The position numbers were made by a program, and so were the translations under genes. A DNA stretch of 64,000 bases from Chitinophagaceae bacterium. GTDB taxonomy: Bacteria; Bacteroidota; Bacteroidia; Chitinophagales; Chitinophagaceae. The stretch covers positions 124,001 to 188,000 of the forward strand of contig PMSV01000012.1 in NCBI GenBank assembly GCA_003168265.1, in the 5' to 3' direction. Each line of letters opens with the position of its first letter. Position 1 is the first letter of the stretch. Below the pieces are notes generated by a model. The model saw nothing but the letters and a program-made list of their open reading frames with translations, made no database searches and was not told where the DNA came from. This document shows, one piece after another, positions 26,264 through 34,650 of the stretch.

Positions 26264-26758
26264 TCAGGGAGCTGATACATGGGACGGGTATCTTCCGGAA
26301 GGTCGTCCTGAAGGGTTTAAAAGACGTTTCAGGGGAAGGAATTGGTCATAATAGATCAGGAAGGCAAATGCGGTGAGGGTACCCGCTGTATTTTGAAGGA
26401 TCGAACGCAAAAAACCGGTATCATTTAATAACTGGGATAGTGTTCTGTCGTGGAGAAGGAACAATGACCGGACTTCAGCAATTTTATAAACAAGTCCAAC
26501 CGCAAAAACCATGAAAAAAGCCGCTATAAAAGAAGATGTTCTCGAAAGCGAAAAATTCCCCTGGCATATCTTGCACAAAAGCACCGTCAAGAAGAAACTC
26601 GTTCCATAATGAGCTGAAAAATGAAGAATGCCATAATGATCTAATAAAACTCCTGGCATAAAAAACCCTGTAATTAATGCAAGAAATAGGAGAACAAACA
26701 GCAAAACCCTGAAACGGCTAAGTTTGATCTTCCTTACCGACCCAATAATGTTTTTCAT
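26264..26758 (-). CDS. Small integral membrane protein, faintly VanZ-like
   Basis: About 164 residues from ATG 26758, four to five hydrophobic segments (VLLFVLLFLALITGFFMPG, HFSAHYGTSFFLTVLLC, FIAAFFMVFAVGLVYKI, LTAFAFLIYYDQFL). HFSAHYG and ILQNTAGTLTAF recall the VanZ layout, but the similarity is weak and no function should be inferred. The start was moved inside the longest open frame (to 26896) because the upstream part reads in the preceding gene. It overlaps that gene's end by 41 nt. Confidence 0.5.
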   Translation of the reverse strand: MKNIIGSVRKIKLSRFRVLLFVLLFLALITGFFMPGVLLDHYGILHFSAHYGTSFFLTVLLCKICQGNFSLSRTSSFIAAFFMVFAVGLVYKIAEVRSLFLLHDRTLSQLLNDTGFLRSILQNTAGTLTAFAFLIYYDQFLPLKRLLNPSGRPSGRYPSHVSAP

Positions 26759-26966
26759 GAATGTAGCTAGTCCTAAATTCGTGCCAGTCAGACCCTGCTT
26801 TCCTAAAAATATGATAAATTCTAAAATACCTCCCAACTCGTCTTTTTTCCAGGTCCTTATAGCCAAATTCCTCCTCCCCAGGTTCTGGGCCTTCATATTT
26901 GTCGTTTTTCAGGATCATGTAGTTGATCCAAGCCATCAGAAAGGGGAATAAAATCAGCATAAGCAT
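26718..26966 (-). CDS. Small single-helix membrane protein
   Basis: About 83 residues from ATG 26966 (a GTG at 27014 would add 16). One N-terminal helix (MLMLILFPFLMAWINYMIL) then a charged cytoplasmic tail (DKYEGPEPGEEEFGYKDLEKRR, given here in part as EGPEPGEEEFGYKD). Composition looks like a real protein. Its end overlaps the next gene by 41 nt. No family recognised; it may form a pair with the following membrane protein. Confidence 0.45.
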   Translation of the reverse strand: MLMLILFPFLMAWINYMILKNDKYEGPEPGEEEFGYKDLEKRRVGRYFRIYHIFRKAGSDWHEFRTSYIHEKHYWVGKEDQT

Positions 26967-27113
26967 GACCCAGTTCTCCTTTCGGAAATAAATAACAAAG
27001 CGAAAAAAAAGCACACTTAGCCTGTTCCGAGGGCTGCAGAAATCCGCTCCTTCCAGACATAGAATTTGTTTACCATATAACCAATAAAAGCAGGGTATTG
27101 GTTCGGCACCCCC

Positions 27114-27620
27114 TCATGAGGAGGCCTCATAAGGAATGCTCTCAGTTTCTTCCAGTCGCCCATCCTGGCAATAAACTGTCTTGATTGCCTCAGAAATTTG
27201 AATCTTAACATAAAAACCCTGATTCACCAGGTCTGAAACTTCCGTAACTGCAATTATTTTGGAATCCTTGTATATAGCGTGAATATGGGATTTTAGATCT
27301 TCATTCAGATCGGTGGGCCCATAGATTCTAACCAGGCATATAAAGTAACCAAAGCGATCATAAATCACCCTTTCGGGAATTTTATTTTCACGGAAAATGG
27401 CGACATAGCGGGAACTTTCGTCGTGCAGCCAGCGTTCATTTTCAACGGAAGGGAAATTTTTATGGAAGTGCCTGATGATGCGGCCTTTAACTTCATTCAT
27501 GCGAAGATAGGGGGAATTCGTCTCATCATTAGATGCGGAAACCGGGTCCTTATTGACAAGGCAGCCTGATAAAAGAAATGCTGTCAATACAAAAAAAGCA
27601 CAAAGGGTAAGCAGTTTCAT
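27114..27620 (-). CDS. PepSY-like lipoprotein
   Basis: 168 residues. Lipoprotein signal FFVLTAFLLSGC, then a two-repeat region: VKGRIIRHFHKNFPSVENERW and, about 60 residues on, LKSHIHAIYKDSKIIAVTEVS. Each is a helix plus beta-hairpin as in the PepSY-like/beta-lactamase-inhibitor-like proteins that are widespread in Bacteroidota. Role unknown. Isolated on the minus strand, head to head with prfB. Confidence 0.7.
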   Translation of the reverse strand: MKLLTLCAFFVLTAFLLSGCLVNKDPVSASNDETNSPYLRMNEVKGRIIRHFHKNFPSVENERWLHDESSRYVAIFRENKIPERVIYDRFGYFICLVRIYGPTDLNEDLKSHIHAIYKDSKIIAVTEVSDLVNQGFYVKIQISEAIKTVYCQDGRLEETESIPYEASS

Positions 27621-27785
27621 AAAAACAGATTTAGAAGGTAAAATAATTTATTAATGAAAAGTTAACATTAATTTAATGATTTGGCAAAAAAGATATACTA
27701 TGGTCACGTTCAAAGTAGCTGCCTTTATCCTGATGTTTTGTCTAAATCAAGGAACCTGAGGGCCTGATTCAATCTCCAAACTTCC

Positions 27786-27793
27786 TACCTTTG
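27786..27793 (+). promoter_or_regulatory. Candidate -7 element for prfB
   Basis: TACCTTTG fits TAnnTTTG exactly and ends only seven bases before the prfB ATG, so transcription would start at or within a few bases of the start codon (very short or absent leader). No good -33 TTTG is visible. The upstream gap to 27621 holds nothing else convincing. Confidence 0.45.
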
Positions 27794-27800
27794 CGCCGCT

Positions 27801-28893
27801 ATGACAATCGAAAAATTAAATGATATGAGGAGCCGGGTCTCGGCGCTGAGGAGGTTTCTTTGACGTTGCTAACCGAAAGCAAAAAATCGAAGAAGACAAA
27901 CAACTGACCCTTTCTCCCGGCTTTTGGAACGACAATAAGAGGGCAACGGAAATCCTGAAAAATATCAAACTCAATGAGTTTTGGGTAAAGCTGTTTTTCA
28001 ATACGGAGACTGCTGTGGAAGATTTTGCCGTATTATTCGAGTTTTGGAAGGCGGGGGACGCCACAGAAGGAGAGACCCGGGAAGCATACGATAAAGGGGG
28101 CCAACTCCTTGACGAAGCCGAATTCAAAAGCACTTTAAATCAACCGGAAGACGAATTGCCGGCTATTCTACAAATAAACAGTGGTGCCGGAGGAACCGAA
28201 AGCCAGGATTGGGCCGAAATGCTAGCGCGCATGTACCGGATGTATGGCCAGAAACACGACTGGCAGGTTACCGAATTGGACTGGCAAGATGGGGATGGAG
28301 CGGGAATCAAAACCTGTACCCTTCAGTTTGACGGGCCCTTTGCCTATGGTTTCCTCAAAGCGGAAAGCGGAGTTCACAGGCTGGTTCGCATCAGCCCCTT
28401 CGACAGCAATGCCAGAAGGCATACCTCTTTCGCAAGCGTGTATGTTTATCCGCTGATTGACGATACAATTGAAATAGAAGTGAATCCTGCAGATGTGGAA
28501 TGGGCCTTCTTTCGCAGTGGCGGGGCCGGAGGCCAAAATGTAAACAAGGTGGAAACTGCTGTTCGCCTTACCCATAAGCCAAGCGGAATAATAGTGGAAT
28601 GCCAGCAGGCCAGGACCCAGGGAGAAAACAGGGAAAAGGCAATGGCCATGTTAAAAAGCAGGCTCTATGAAGAAGAATTACGTAAACGTGAAGCCATCAA
28701 GAATGCCAATAATGCCAGCAAGAAGAAGATCGAATGGGGCTCACAGATCAGGAGCTATGTTTTCCATCCTTATAAAATGATCAAAGACCATCGTACTGAC
28801 TTTGAAGTGGGAAATATCCAGCCTGTTATGGATGGGGAGCTGGACGGCTTTATCAAAGCTTACTTGATGACTGAAAAGGAGACAAACGTTTGA
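27801..28893 (+). CDS. prfB: Peptide chain release factor 2, with programmed +1 frameshift
   Basis: Releases finished protein at UGA and UAA. The first 20 codons (27801-27860) end at an in-frame TGA (27861-27863); the rest is read from GAC at 27862 in the next frame, giving 363 residues, the normal RF2 length. The stop-codon-recognition tripeptide SPF is at residues 198-200 and the catalytic GGQ at 243-245 ([10 protein letters not shown]). Annotating from the long frame alone loses the first ~70 residues. First gene of a co-directional run with pruA, pyrR, pyrB, coaD and a thioesterase. Confidence 0.96.
27850..27864 (+). promoter_or_regulatory. prfB programmed frameshift site
   Basis: Internal Shine-Dalgarno-like GAGGAGG (27850-27854 and onward from AGGAGG), three spacer bases, then CTT TGA C: the canonical RF2 autoregulatory signal. 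When RF2 is scarce, the ribosome pauses at the poorly terminated UGA and slips +1 from CUU to UUU. The spacing between the purine run and CTT is the same as in E. coli. Confidence 0.95.
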
Positions 28894-28919
28894 TGCAAAA
28901 ACCAGTAAAAATATAAACC

Positions 28920-30551
28920 ATGAGTCTTGGTTATTTCAACTATCCCCTGCCTCATAATGAAACAGTTCATAGCTATGCTCCGGGAAGCCAGGAAAAAAAA
29001 CGGCTAAAAGAAGTCATTGCCGAACTAAAGGGGCAAATAGCGGATATCCCAATGTATATAGGCGGAGAAGAGATAAGGACAGGGAACCGGAAGCCCATAC
29101 ATCCCCCCCATGAGATAGCACATACACTCGGTTATTTTCATGAGGGATCTGAAGTGCATATATATCAAGCCATCAAGGCGGCCATGAGCGCTAAGGAAAA
29201 ATGGGAAACCCTGAGCTGGGAGAACCGGGCAGGAATTTTCCTGAAAGCCGCTGATCTGATCGCCGGCAGGTACCGCCCTTACATGAATGCGGCAACAATG
29301 CTTGGGCAAAGCAAGAATGCATTCCAGGCCGAAATCGACTCTGCCTGCGAACTCATCGATTTTCTTCGTTTCAATGTATATTTTCTCAGCGAGATTTACC
29401 GTCAACAACCCGTCAGTTCGCCGGGTATTCATAACCGTATGGAATATCGTCCTTTGGAAGGTTTTGTCCTGGCGATCACCCCTTTTAATTTCACGGCTAT
29501 CGGAGGAAATCTCCCGACTTCGGCAGCTCTTTGCGGGAACACGGTTATCTGGAAACCCGCACATACACAGATATATAGTGCTCAGGTATTCATGAAGGTC
29601 TTAAAAGAAGCGGGGTTGCCGGATGGCGTCATTAATTTGATTTATGTGGATGGACCCGGCCTGGGCCGGGTTTGTTTCCATCACAGGGATTTTGGCGGCG
29701 TCCATTTTACGGGCTCCACAGCAGTTTTTAACCATATGTGGAATGAAATCGGAAAAAACATGTCCAATTACAAATCCTATCCCCGCATCGTAGGCGAAAC
29801 GGGGGGAAAGGACTTTGTCCTGGCGCACAAAAGCGCCGATATAAATGTACTGGTCACTGCTCTTTTGCGCGGAGCCTTTGAATTCCAGGGTCAAAAATGT
29901 TCGGCTGCTTCCCGTGCCTATATACCATCTAACCTTGCTTCCGAACTGCGCGAAAAATTGGTGGCAGGAGTCAGGAGTTTTAAGATGGGATCTGTGGAAG
30001 ATTTCCGCAACTTCATCAACGCAGTGATCGACGAAAAAAGTTTTGACAAGATAAGGTCCTATATTGAAAATGCTGAAAAAGACAAAGATGCCGAGATCTG
30101 GGTGGGAGGACATTGTGATAAGGCAAATGGGTATTTCATTCAGCCTACAGTCATCGAAGCGAAAAACCCCGATTATATCACGCTTTGCGAGGAAATTTTT
30201 GGCCCCGTCCTGACAGTTTACATTTATCCCGAAGATGAATTTGAATCAATCATGGATGTGGTGAATAATACTTCTCCTTATGCGTTGACCGGTTCCATTA
30301 TCGCTCAGGAGAGAAGCGCTGTCGAAGCCGCGACTAACAAACTGCGGTATGCAGCAGGCAATTTTTATGTCAACGACAAACCAACAGGCGCCGTTGTCGG
30401 CCAACAGCCCTTTGGCGGAGCCCGCGGCAGCGGCACGAATGACAAAGCAGGTTCCATCCTGAACTTGTATCGCTGGCTCAGTGCCAGGACGATTAAGGAA
30501 ACCTTTCATCCCCCTGCTGAATATGGTTATCCTTTCCTCAACGAGGAATGA
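28920..30551 (+). CDS. pruA: L-glutamate gamma-semialdehyde (P5C) dehydrogenase
   Basis: Last step of proline breakdown: oxidises glutamate semialdehyde to glutamate with NAD. 543 residues, the length of the stand-alone (type 1) enzyme. Catalytic Glu in VGETGGKD (about residue 289), nucleophile Cys327 in FEFQGQKCSAASR, and the C-terminal QPFGGARGSGTNDKAG are diagnostic. There is no fused proline dehydrogenase and none in the window. It starts 26 nt after prfB. Confidence 0.95.
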   Translation: MSLGYFNYPLPHNETVHSYAPGSQEKKRLKEVIAELKGQIADIPMYIGGEEIRTGNRKPIHPPHEIAHTLGYFHEGSEVHIYQAIKAAMSAKEKWETLSWENRAGIFLKAADLIAGRYRPYMNAATMLGQSKNAFQAEIDSACELIDFLRFNVYFLSEIYRQQPVSSPGIHNRMEYRPLEGFVLAITPFNFTAIGGNLPTSAALCGNTVIWKPAHTQIYSAQVFMKVLKEAGLPDGVINLIYVDGPGLGRVCFHHRDFGGVHFTGSTAVFNHMWNEIGKNMSNYKSYPRIVGETGGKDFVLAHKSADINVLVTALLRGAFEFQGQKCSAASRAYIPSNLASELREKLVAGVRSFKMGSVEDFRNFINAVIDEKSFDKIRSYIENAEKDKDAEIWVGGHCDKANGYFIQPTVIEAKNPDYITLCEEIFGPVLTVYIYPEDEFESIMDVVNNTSPYALTGSIIAQERSAVEAATNKLRYAAGNFYVNDKPTGAVVGQQPFGGARGSGTNDKAGSILNLYRWLSARTIKETFHPPAEYGYPFLNEE

Positions 30552-30578
30552 TTTCCTTATTTTTATAAAAACTTTCTT

Positions 30579-31103
30579 TTGAAAACGATCCTGAACGAAC
30601 AGCAGTTGGCCATCACTATACAGAGACTGAGCAATCAATTGCTTGAAAACCACCTGGAGTTGAAAAATACGATCCTGATAGGTATCCAGCCCAGGGGGAT
30701 TTATTTTTCAGAACGGGTCATTCGGGAACTTTCAAAACAGATTAGCTTAGGAAATATATCCTATGGCAAGCTGGATATCACATTTTACCGCGACGATGTA
30801 CGGCAGGGTTTGCATACGATAAACAGGACGGATATCCTTTTTTCCATAGAAAATAAAAATGTCATCTTAATAGACGATGTTCTGTATACTGGCAGGACAA
30901 TAAGGGCAGCCCTGGATGCCTTATTGGATTTTGGTAGGCCTTCGAAAGTGGAGCTCTGTGTGCTTATTGACAGAAGATTTAGCCGCCAGCTTCCCATTCA
31001 GCCGGATTATGTTGGAAAAGCCATTGATTCTATAATTTCCCAAAAAGTGAAAGTATTCTGGAAGGAAAAAGATGGAAAGGATGAAGTAACTCTTATAGAA
31101 TAA
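30579..31103 (+). CDS. pyrR: PyrR-type uracil phosphoribosyltransferase / pyrimidine operon regulator
   Basis: 174 residues. The segment ILIGIQPRGIYFSERV (about residue 33), LDITFYRDDVRQ (about 66) and the PRPP loop VILIDDVLYTGRTIRAALDAL (about 92; key acidic pair DD and TG) match PyrR. Starts with TTG at 30579; no ATG is near enough. PyrR either binds pyr mRNA or acts as uracil phosphoribosyltransferase. It lies 40 nt before pyrB, but I see no attenuator-like double hairpin in that short gap, so RNA-level control of pyrB is not supported here. Confidence 0.9.
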   Translation: MKTILNEQQLAITIQRLSNQLLENHLELKNTILIGIQPRGIYFSERVIRELSKQISLGNISYGKLDITFYRDDVRQGLHTINRTDILFSIENKNVILIDDVLYTGRTIRAALDALLDFGRPSKVELCVLIDRRFSRQLPIQPDYVGKAIDSIISQKVKVFWKEKDGKDEVTLIE

Positions 31104-31143
31104 ATTCAATACTTTGCTTGCTATACCCTAATTTTACCTTTTA

Positions 31144-32079
31144 ATGCAACTGAGCACAAAACATCTTCTTGGCATTAAAAACCTGCCGGCTTCAGACATT
31201 CAATCCATTTTAGATACAGCCACCCAATTTAAGGAGGTACTACAAAGGCCCATCAAAAAAGTGCCGACTTTAAGGGATGTGACCATCGTCAACCTTTTCT
31301 ATGAAAATTCCACCCGGACCAGGATATCCTTCGAGCTGGCCGAGAAAAGGCTTTCCGCCGACGCCATCAATTTTACGGCCTCCGGTTCTTCGGTTTCAAA
31401 AGGCGAATCCTTATTGGATACGGTAAACAATATCCTTTCCATGAAAGTTGATATGGTGGTCATGCGTCATAGCGCGAGCGGAGCCCCGCATTTTTTGGCA
31501 AAACATATTCCCGCAGCGATCGTCAATGCAGGAGACGGCATTAACGAACATCCGACCCAGGCGCTGCTAGATGCATTTTCAATCAGGGAAAAACTGGGGA
31601 CGCTTGAGGGTAAAAAAATAGCGATCATAGGAGACATCATGCATTCCAGGGTTGCGCTGAGCAATATCTATTTGCTTAAAAAGATGGGAGCCGAAGTGAC
31701 TGTTGCGGGACCCCCTACCCTCATTCCCGTTTACATGAAAGAAGCCTTTGATGTGCGTGTGGAATACGACCTCAAAAAAGCGCTGAGCTGGTGCGATGTG
31801 GCCAATGTACTCAGGATACAGTTGGAAAGGCAAAACCAGGTGCTTTTCTCCTCCTTAAGGGAGTATAGCATTTCTTATGGGATCAACAAGGAATTACTGG
31901 ACAGTCTCGGGAAGGAAATCCTGATCATGCATCCGGGTCCGATCAATCGGGGAGTTGAATTAAGCAGTGACGCCGCCGACAGTGGCCAGTCGATCATACT
32001 CCAGCAGGTGGAAAATGGGGTAGCCGTGCGCATGGCTGTGCTCTACTTATTGGCAGGCGGGCAGACCCGCTTCAACTGA
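31144..32079 (+). CDS. pyrB: Aspartate carbamoyltransferase, catalytic subunit
   Basis: Condenses carbamoyl phosphate and aspartate, the committed pyrimidine step. 311 residues. Carbamoyl-phosphate motif ENSTRTRISFELAEKRL (near 54), HPTQALLDAFSI (near 137), DIMHSRVALSNI (near 165) and HPGPINRGVE (near 260) are present. No pyrI regulatory subunit is adjacent, consistent with the unregulated B. subtilis-type trimer. Follows pyrR by 40 nt; pyrE lies elsewhere (36670). Confidence 0.96.
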   Translation: MQLSTKHLLGIKNLPASDIQSILDTATQFKEVLQRPIKKVPTLRDVTIVNLFYENSTRTRISFELAEKRLSADAINFTASGSSVSKGESLLDTVNNILSMKVDMVVMRHSASGAPHFLAKHIPAAIVNAGDGINEHPTQALLDAFSIREKLGTLEGKKIAIIGDIMHSRVALSNIYLLKKMGAEVTVAGPPTLIPVYMKEAFDVRVEYDLKKALSWCDVANVLRIQLERQNQVLFSSLREYSISYGINKELLDSLGKEILIMHPGPINRGVELSSDAADSGQSIILQQVENGVAVRMAVLYLLAGGQTRFN

Positions 32080-32136
32080 ATAATTTTCCTTATAATTGTT
32101 GCTTTATAAACGGCTCAATTAAACGCTGTCCCTTTT

Positions 32137-32610
32137 ATGCGAATTGCATTGTTTCCAGGAACCTTTGATCCAATTACAATTGGACATCTGGACATCATTC
32201 ACCGCTCCCTTTCCCTTTTCGATAAGCTATTTATCGGGATTGGAAGGAATTCAAATAAGGCTTCCATGTTTTCAGAGGAGCAGCGTTTGAGCTGGATTAA
32301 AGAAATCTACCTGGATAATTCCAAAATCGATGCCATCGTTTATGATGGTCTGACCGTGGAATGTTGTAAGCAAATCGGAGCACGTTATATCCTTCGAGGC
32401 ATCAGGTATGTGAACGATTTTGAGTATGAGAAAGCGATCGCAGACATGAATCGCAGCCTCAATGGGGAGATCGAAACCATCTTCTTAACCTGCCTGCCCC
32501 AATACACTTCCGTAGCTTCCACTCTTGTTCGGGATGTCCTTCGTAATGGAGGAGACGCAACACAGTTCCTGCCCGAAATTGTGACCGAATCCTTAAAGAA
32601 GAAAATTTGA
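32137..32610 (+). CDS. coaD: Phosphopantetheine adenylyltransferase
   Basis: Penultimate step of coenzyme A synthesis: 4'-phosphopantetheine plus ATP to dephospho-CoA. 157 residues, family length. Nucleotidyltransferase motif GTFDPITIGH (residues 8-17; final H is the HxGH histidine), RGIRYVNDFEYEKAIADMNR (about 88-107) and SSTLVR-type C-terminal loop (VASTLVRDVLRNGGD). Followed 3 nt later by a hotdog thioesterase, probably co-transcribed. Confidence 0.96.
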   Translation: MRIALFPGTFDPITIGHLDIIHRSLSLFDKLFIGIGRNSNKASMFSEEQRLSWIKEIYLDNSKIDAIVYDGLTVECCKQIGARYILRGIRYVNDFEYEKAIADMNRSLNGEIETIFLTCLPQYTSVASTLVRDVLRNGGDATQFLPEIVTESLKKKI

Positions 32611-32613
32611 ACT

Positions 32614-33048
32614 ATGGCAATCTGGTATGACCCTCAAATGTCCCTGGAAAAGATCCGTAATATGAGCCATGGAACCATGGCCGAGTACATCGGAATAGAG
32701 ATCACTGAACTTGGCGAGAATTACCTGAAAGGGAGGATGCCCGTGGATCATCGAACCTGCCAGCCATTTGGGGTCCTGCATGGAGGAGCTTCTGCCACTC
32801 TGGCTGAAACGCTGGGAAGCATCGGTTCATTCTGTGTGTTAAATCCTGAACTTAATTTTTGTGTTGGCCTGGAGATCAACGCCAACCATGTAAGAAGCGT
32901 GAGCGCGGGTTTTGTTTATGGAACAGCTACTCCGCTTCATTTGGGAGGATCGACCCATATCTGGGATATCCGCATTTTAAACCAGGAAGAAAAACTGGTC
33001 TGCGTAGGCCGTCTCACAGTTGCCGTATTGGCTAAGAACCGGAACTAA
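32614..33048 (+). CDS. Hotdog-fold acyl-CoA thioesterase (PaaI/MenI type)
   Basis: 144 residues, one hotdog domain. HRTCQPFGVLHGGASATLAE holds the G-x-HGG motif (about residue 54) with the catalytic acidic residue in LAETLGS; the long helix and VGLEINANHVRS strand are as in PaaI, YbdB (EntH) and MenI. The exact acyl-CoA is unknown; DHNA-CoA hydrolysis for menaquinone is one possibility. Three nt after coaD. The 3' end overlaps the converging NUDIX gene by 17 nt. Confidence 0.85.
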   Translation: MAIWYDPQMSLEKIRNMSHGTMAEYIGIEITELGENYLKGRMPVDHRTCQPFGVLHGGASATLAETLGSIGSFCVLNPELNFCVGLEINANHVRSVSAGFVYGTATPLHLGGSTHIWDIRILNQEEKLVCVGRLTVAVLAKNRN

Positions 33049-33667
33049 GACTAAATTTCTCCCATAGGTCTCTTATCGAAGGAAAACTCTCGTGTAAAAG
33101 CACCGGAACCTCTTTCTTATTTATCCAATTTGCAATCCGGATCCCTTCTATTTCCTGGGGAACCAGCTTTTTTTGATCCGGCGCCTGCATCAGAAACCAA
33201 TGCGATTCTTTAAGGATATGTTTTCCATCCTCGTCATAAGCATGATATGTTGCTAGCAGCGGTTCCTTAATGATAACCTGGCTCAAACCGGTTTCTTCCT
33301 TCACTTCACGGATAGCACAGGCCTCGATTGTTTCACCGGGGTCCTGTTTCCCCTTCGGGAAATCCCATTTTCCCCTCCTGAAAATAAAGAGGATATCTCC
33401 TTTCGGATTAACTACCAATCCGCCCCCGGCCTGGAGGATATGGAACTTCTTCCAGAAAGCATGTTTCAATTCTTCAAAATTAGCATGAAGAAAGATTCCC
33501 GCATGTACTGTTTCCCTCCGCATCTCATGCAACATCGAATTGACTGCGGGAGCCGAAAAATCATCTATAAATATCGCATCATCATGATGAGCATATTTAT
33601 TTATTTCAGGATCCAGCTCATCGCATAGAAAAAGCGGGCGGTCATTGAAATAGATCTTAATAAGCAT
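33032..33667 (-). CDS. NUDIX hydrolase
   Basis: About 211 residues from ATG 33667 (an in-frame start 12 codons earlier is possible). The NUDIX box GKQDPGETIEACAIREVKEE (then TGL) fits GX5EX7REUXEEXGU exactly, at about residue 110. A ~85-residue N-terminal domain precedes it, and a substrate-side extension with WFLMQAPDQKKLVPQEIEGI follows. It hydrolyses a nucleoside-diphosphate-linked compound; the substrate cannot be told. This two-part arrangement is common in Bacteroidota. It lies 3' to 3' with the thioesterase. Confidence 0.88.
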   Translation of the reverse strand: MLIKIYFNDRPLFLCDELDPEINKYAHHDDAIFIDDFSAPAVNSMLHEMRRETVHAGIFLHANFEELKHAFWKKFHILQAGGGLVVNPKGDILFIFRRGKWDFPKGKQDPGETIEACAIREVKEETGLSQVIIKEPLLATYHAYDEDGKHILKESHWFLMQAPDQKKLVPQEIEGIRIANWINKKEVPVLLHESFPSIRDLWEKFSLSSGS

Positions 33668-33829
33668 TAGAGAAATAATATACTTTATTATACTATTGTC
33701 CAACTAAGTTATAAGATTGACAGGATAAAAAAAAGGGCGGTTCCGGAGAGCTATCCAATATGATTAATTTTGGATTCAGCACTTAAAAAGAATCATGAGA
33801 GAAGATGGATTATTTGAGGTAATCCCTGG

Positions 33830-34507
33830 CTATTTCATGATAAAACGATACCCGACTCCGGATTCTGTTGAAATGGAAAGCCCGCAGTCCGGAAACTGTT
33901 CCAGTTTTTTCCTTAGCTGGGCTATAAAAACCCGCAGGTATTGAAATTCATTGATGAATTCTTTTCCCCAGATTTCATTGAGAAGGTAATTGTGATTTAG
34001 GGTTTTACCTTCATTTTTGACTAATACAGCGAGCAATTGGTATTGAATGGCTGTCAACCTGAGTATTTCTTTGTTTACTTTAACAGTTCTGGTCACAAGA
34101 TTCATCTCAAAGTTCTTGTTGGATATCACCGGCTCGGGAACTATGGATGGAAGATTTCGAAAAGCAGTTCGAATTCGGGCTAATAATTCTCCGTTTTGAA
34201 ATGGCTTGGAAATAAAATCATTGGCGCCTGCATCCAGGGATTCGATGATGTCTTTTTCTCTGCATTTTGACGAAACCACCATCAATGGATGACGGTACCA
34301 TTCCCTTAATTTACGTATGGCCGTTAGCCCCGATTCATCCGGAAGTTGCAAATCTATCAGGATCAATTCGGGTCGGCTGTTGGCTGCCTCAAAAAGCCCT
34401 TCTCTCGCTGATCCTGCCAGCAATACGGAATAACCGTTGGAGACCAGTAATAATTCCAGCATTCTACGGTCCTGTCTTAATCCATCGATCAGTAAGATAT
34501 TTCCCAT
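33830..34507 (-). CDS. Orphan response regulator, OmpR/KdpE type
   Basis: 225 residues from ATG 34507. Receiver: ILLIDGLRQD, where the usual second acidic residue of the DD/ED pair is Gly; phosphoacceptor Asp in LILIDLQLPDESG (~51), Ser in MVVSSK, Lys in FISKPF. The winged-helix domain (ILRLTAIQYQLLAVLVKNEGK, LRVFIAQLRKKLE and GVGYRF) resembles KdpE. No histidine kinase is nearby. It is downstream of amtB on the same strand (143-nt gap), so a link to nitrogen or ion status is possible but unproven. Confidence 0.85.
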   Translation of the reverse strand: MGNILLIDGLRQDRRMLELLLVSNGYSVLLAGSAREGLFEAANSRPELILIDLQLPDESGLTAIRKLREWYRHPLMVVSSKCREKDIIESLDAGANDFISKPFQNGELLARIRTAFRNLPSIVPEPVISNKNFEMNLVTRTVKVNKEILRLTAIQYQLLAVLVKNEGKTLNHNYLLNEIWGKEFINEFQYLRVFIAQLRKKLEQFPDCGLSISTESGVGYRFIMK

Positions 34508-34650
34508 GAGTATTATCACAGGCAATCAGCAATCTTATCACTGCAAAGTGGAAACCGAGCACGAGCAATCTGCCGCACCCACGGTAATGAATTAGCGAGG
34601 TTCCATCCGACAAACAGAGAAAACTGCAGATATTCAGATGAAAAACCCGA

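Noticed and set aside
27017-27211. 64-codon minus-strand frame ending in the gap before the small membrane protein
   Set aside because: Half of it overlaps the PepSY-like lipoprotein in another frame and the rest has no domain character.
27700-27759. 19-codon frame with signal-peptide-like sequence (MVTFKVAAFILMFCLNQGT) before prfB
   Set aside because: Too short, no continuation after the stop; could be a remnant but nothing supports it.
31104-31143. PyrR-controlled attenuator before pyrB
   Set aside because: The gap is 40 nt, too short for antiterminator and terminator hairpins, and no stem is seen.
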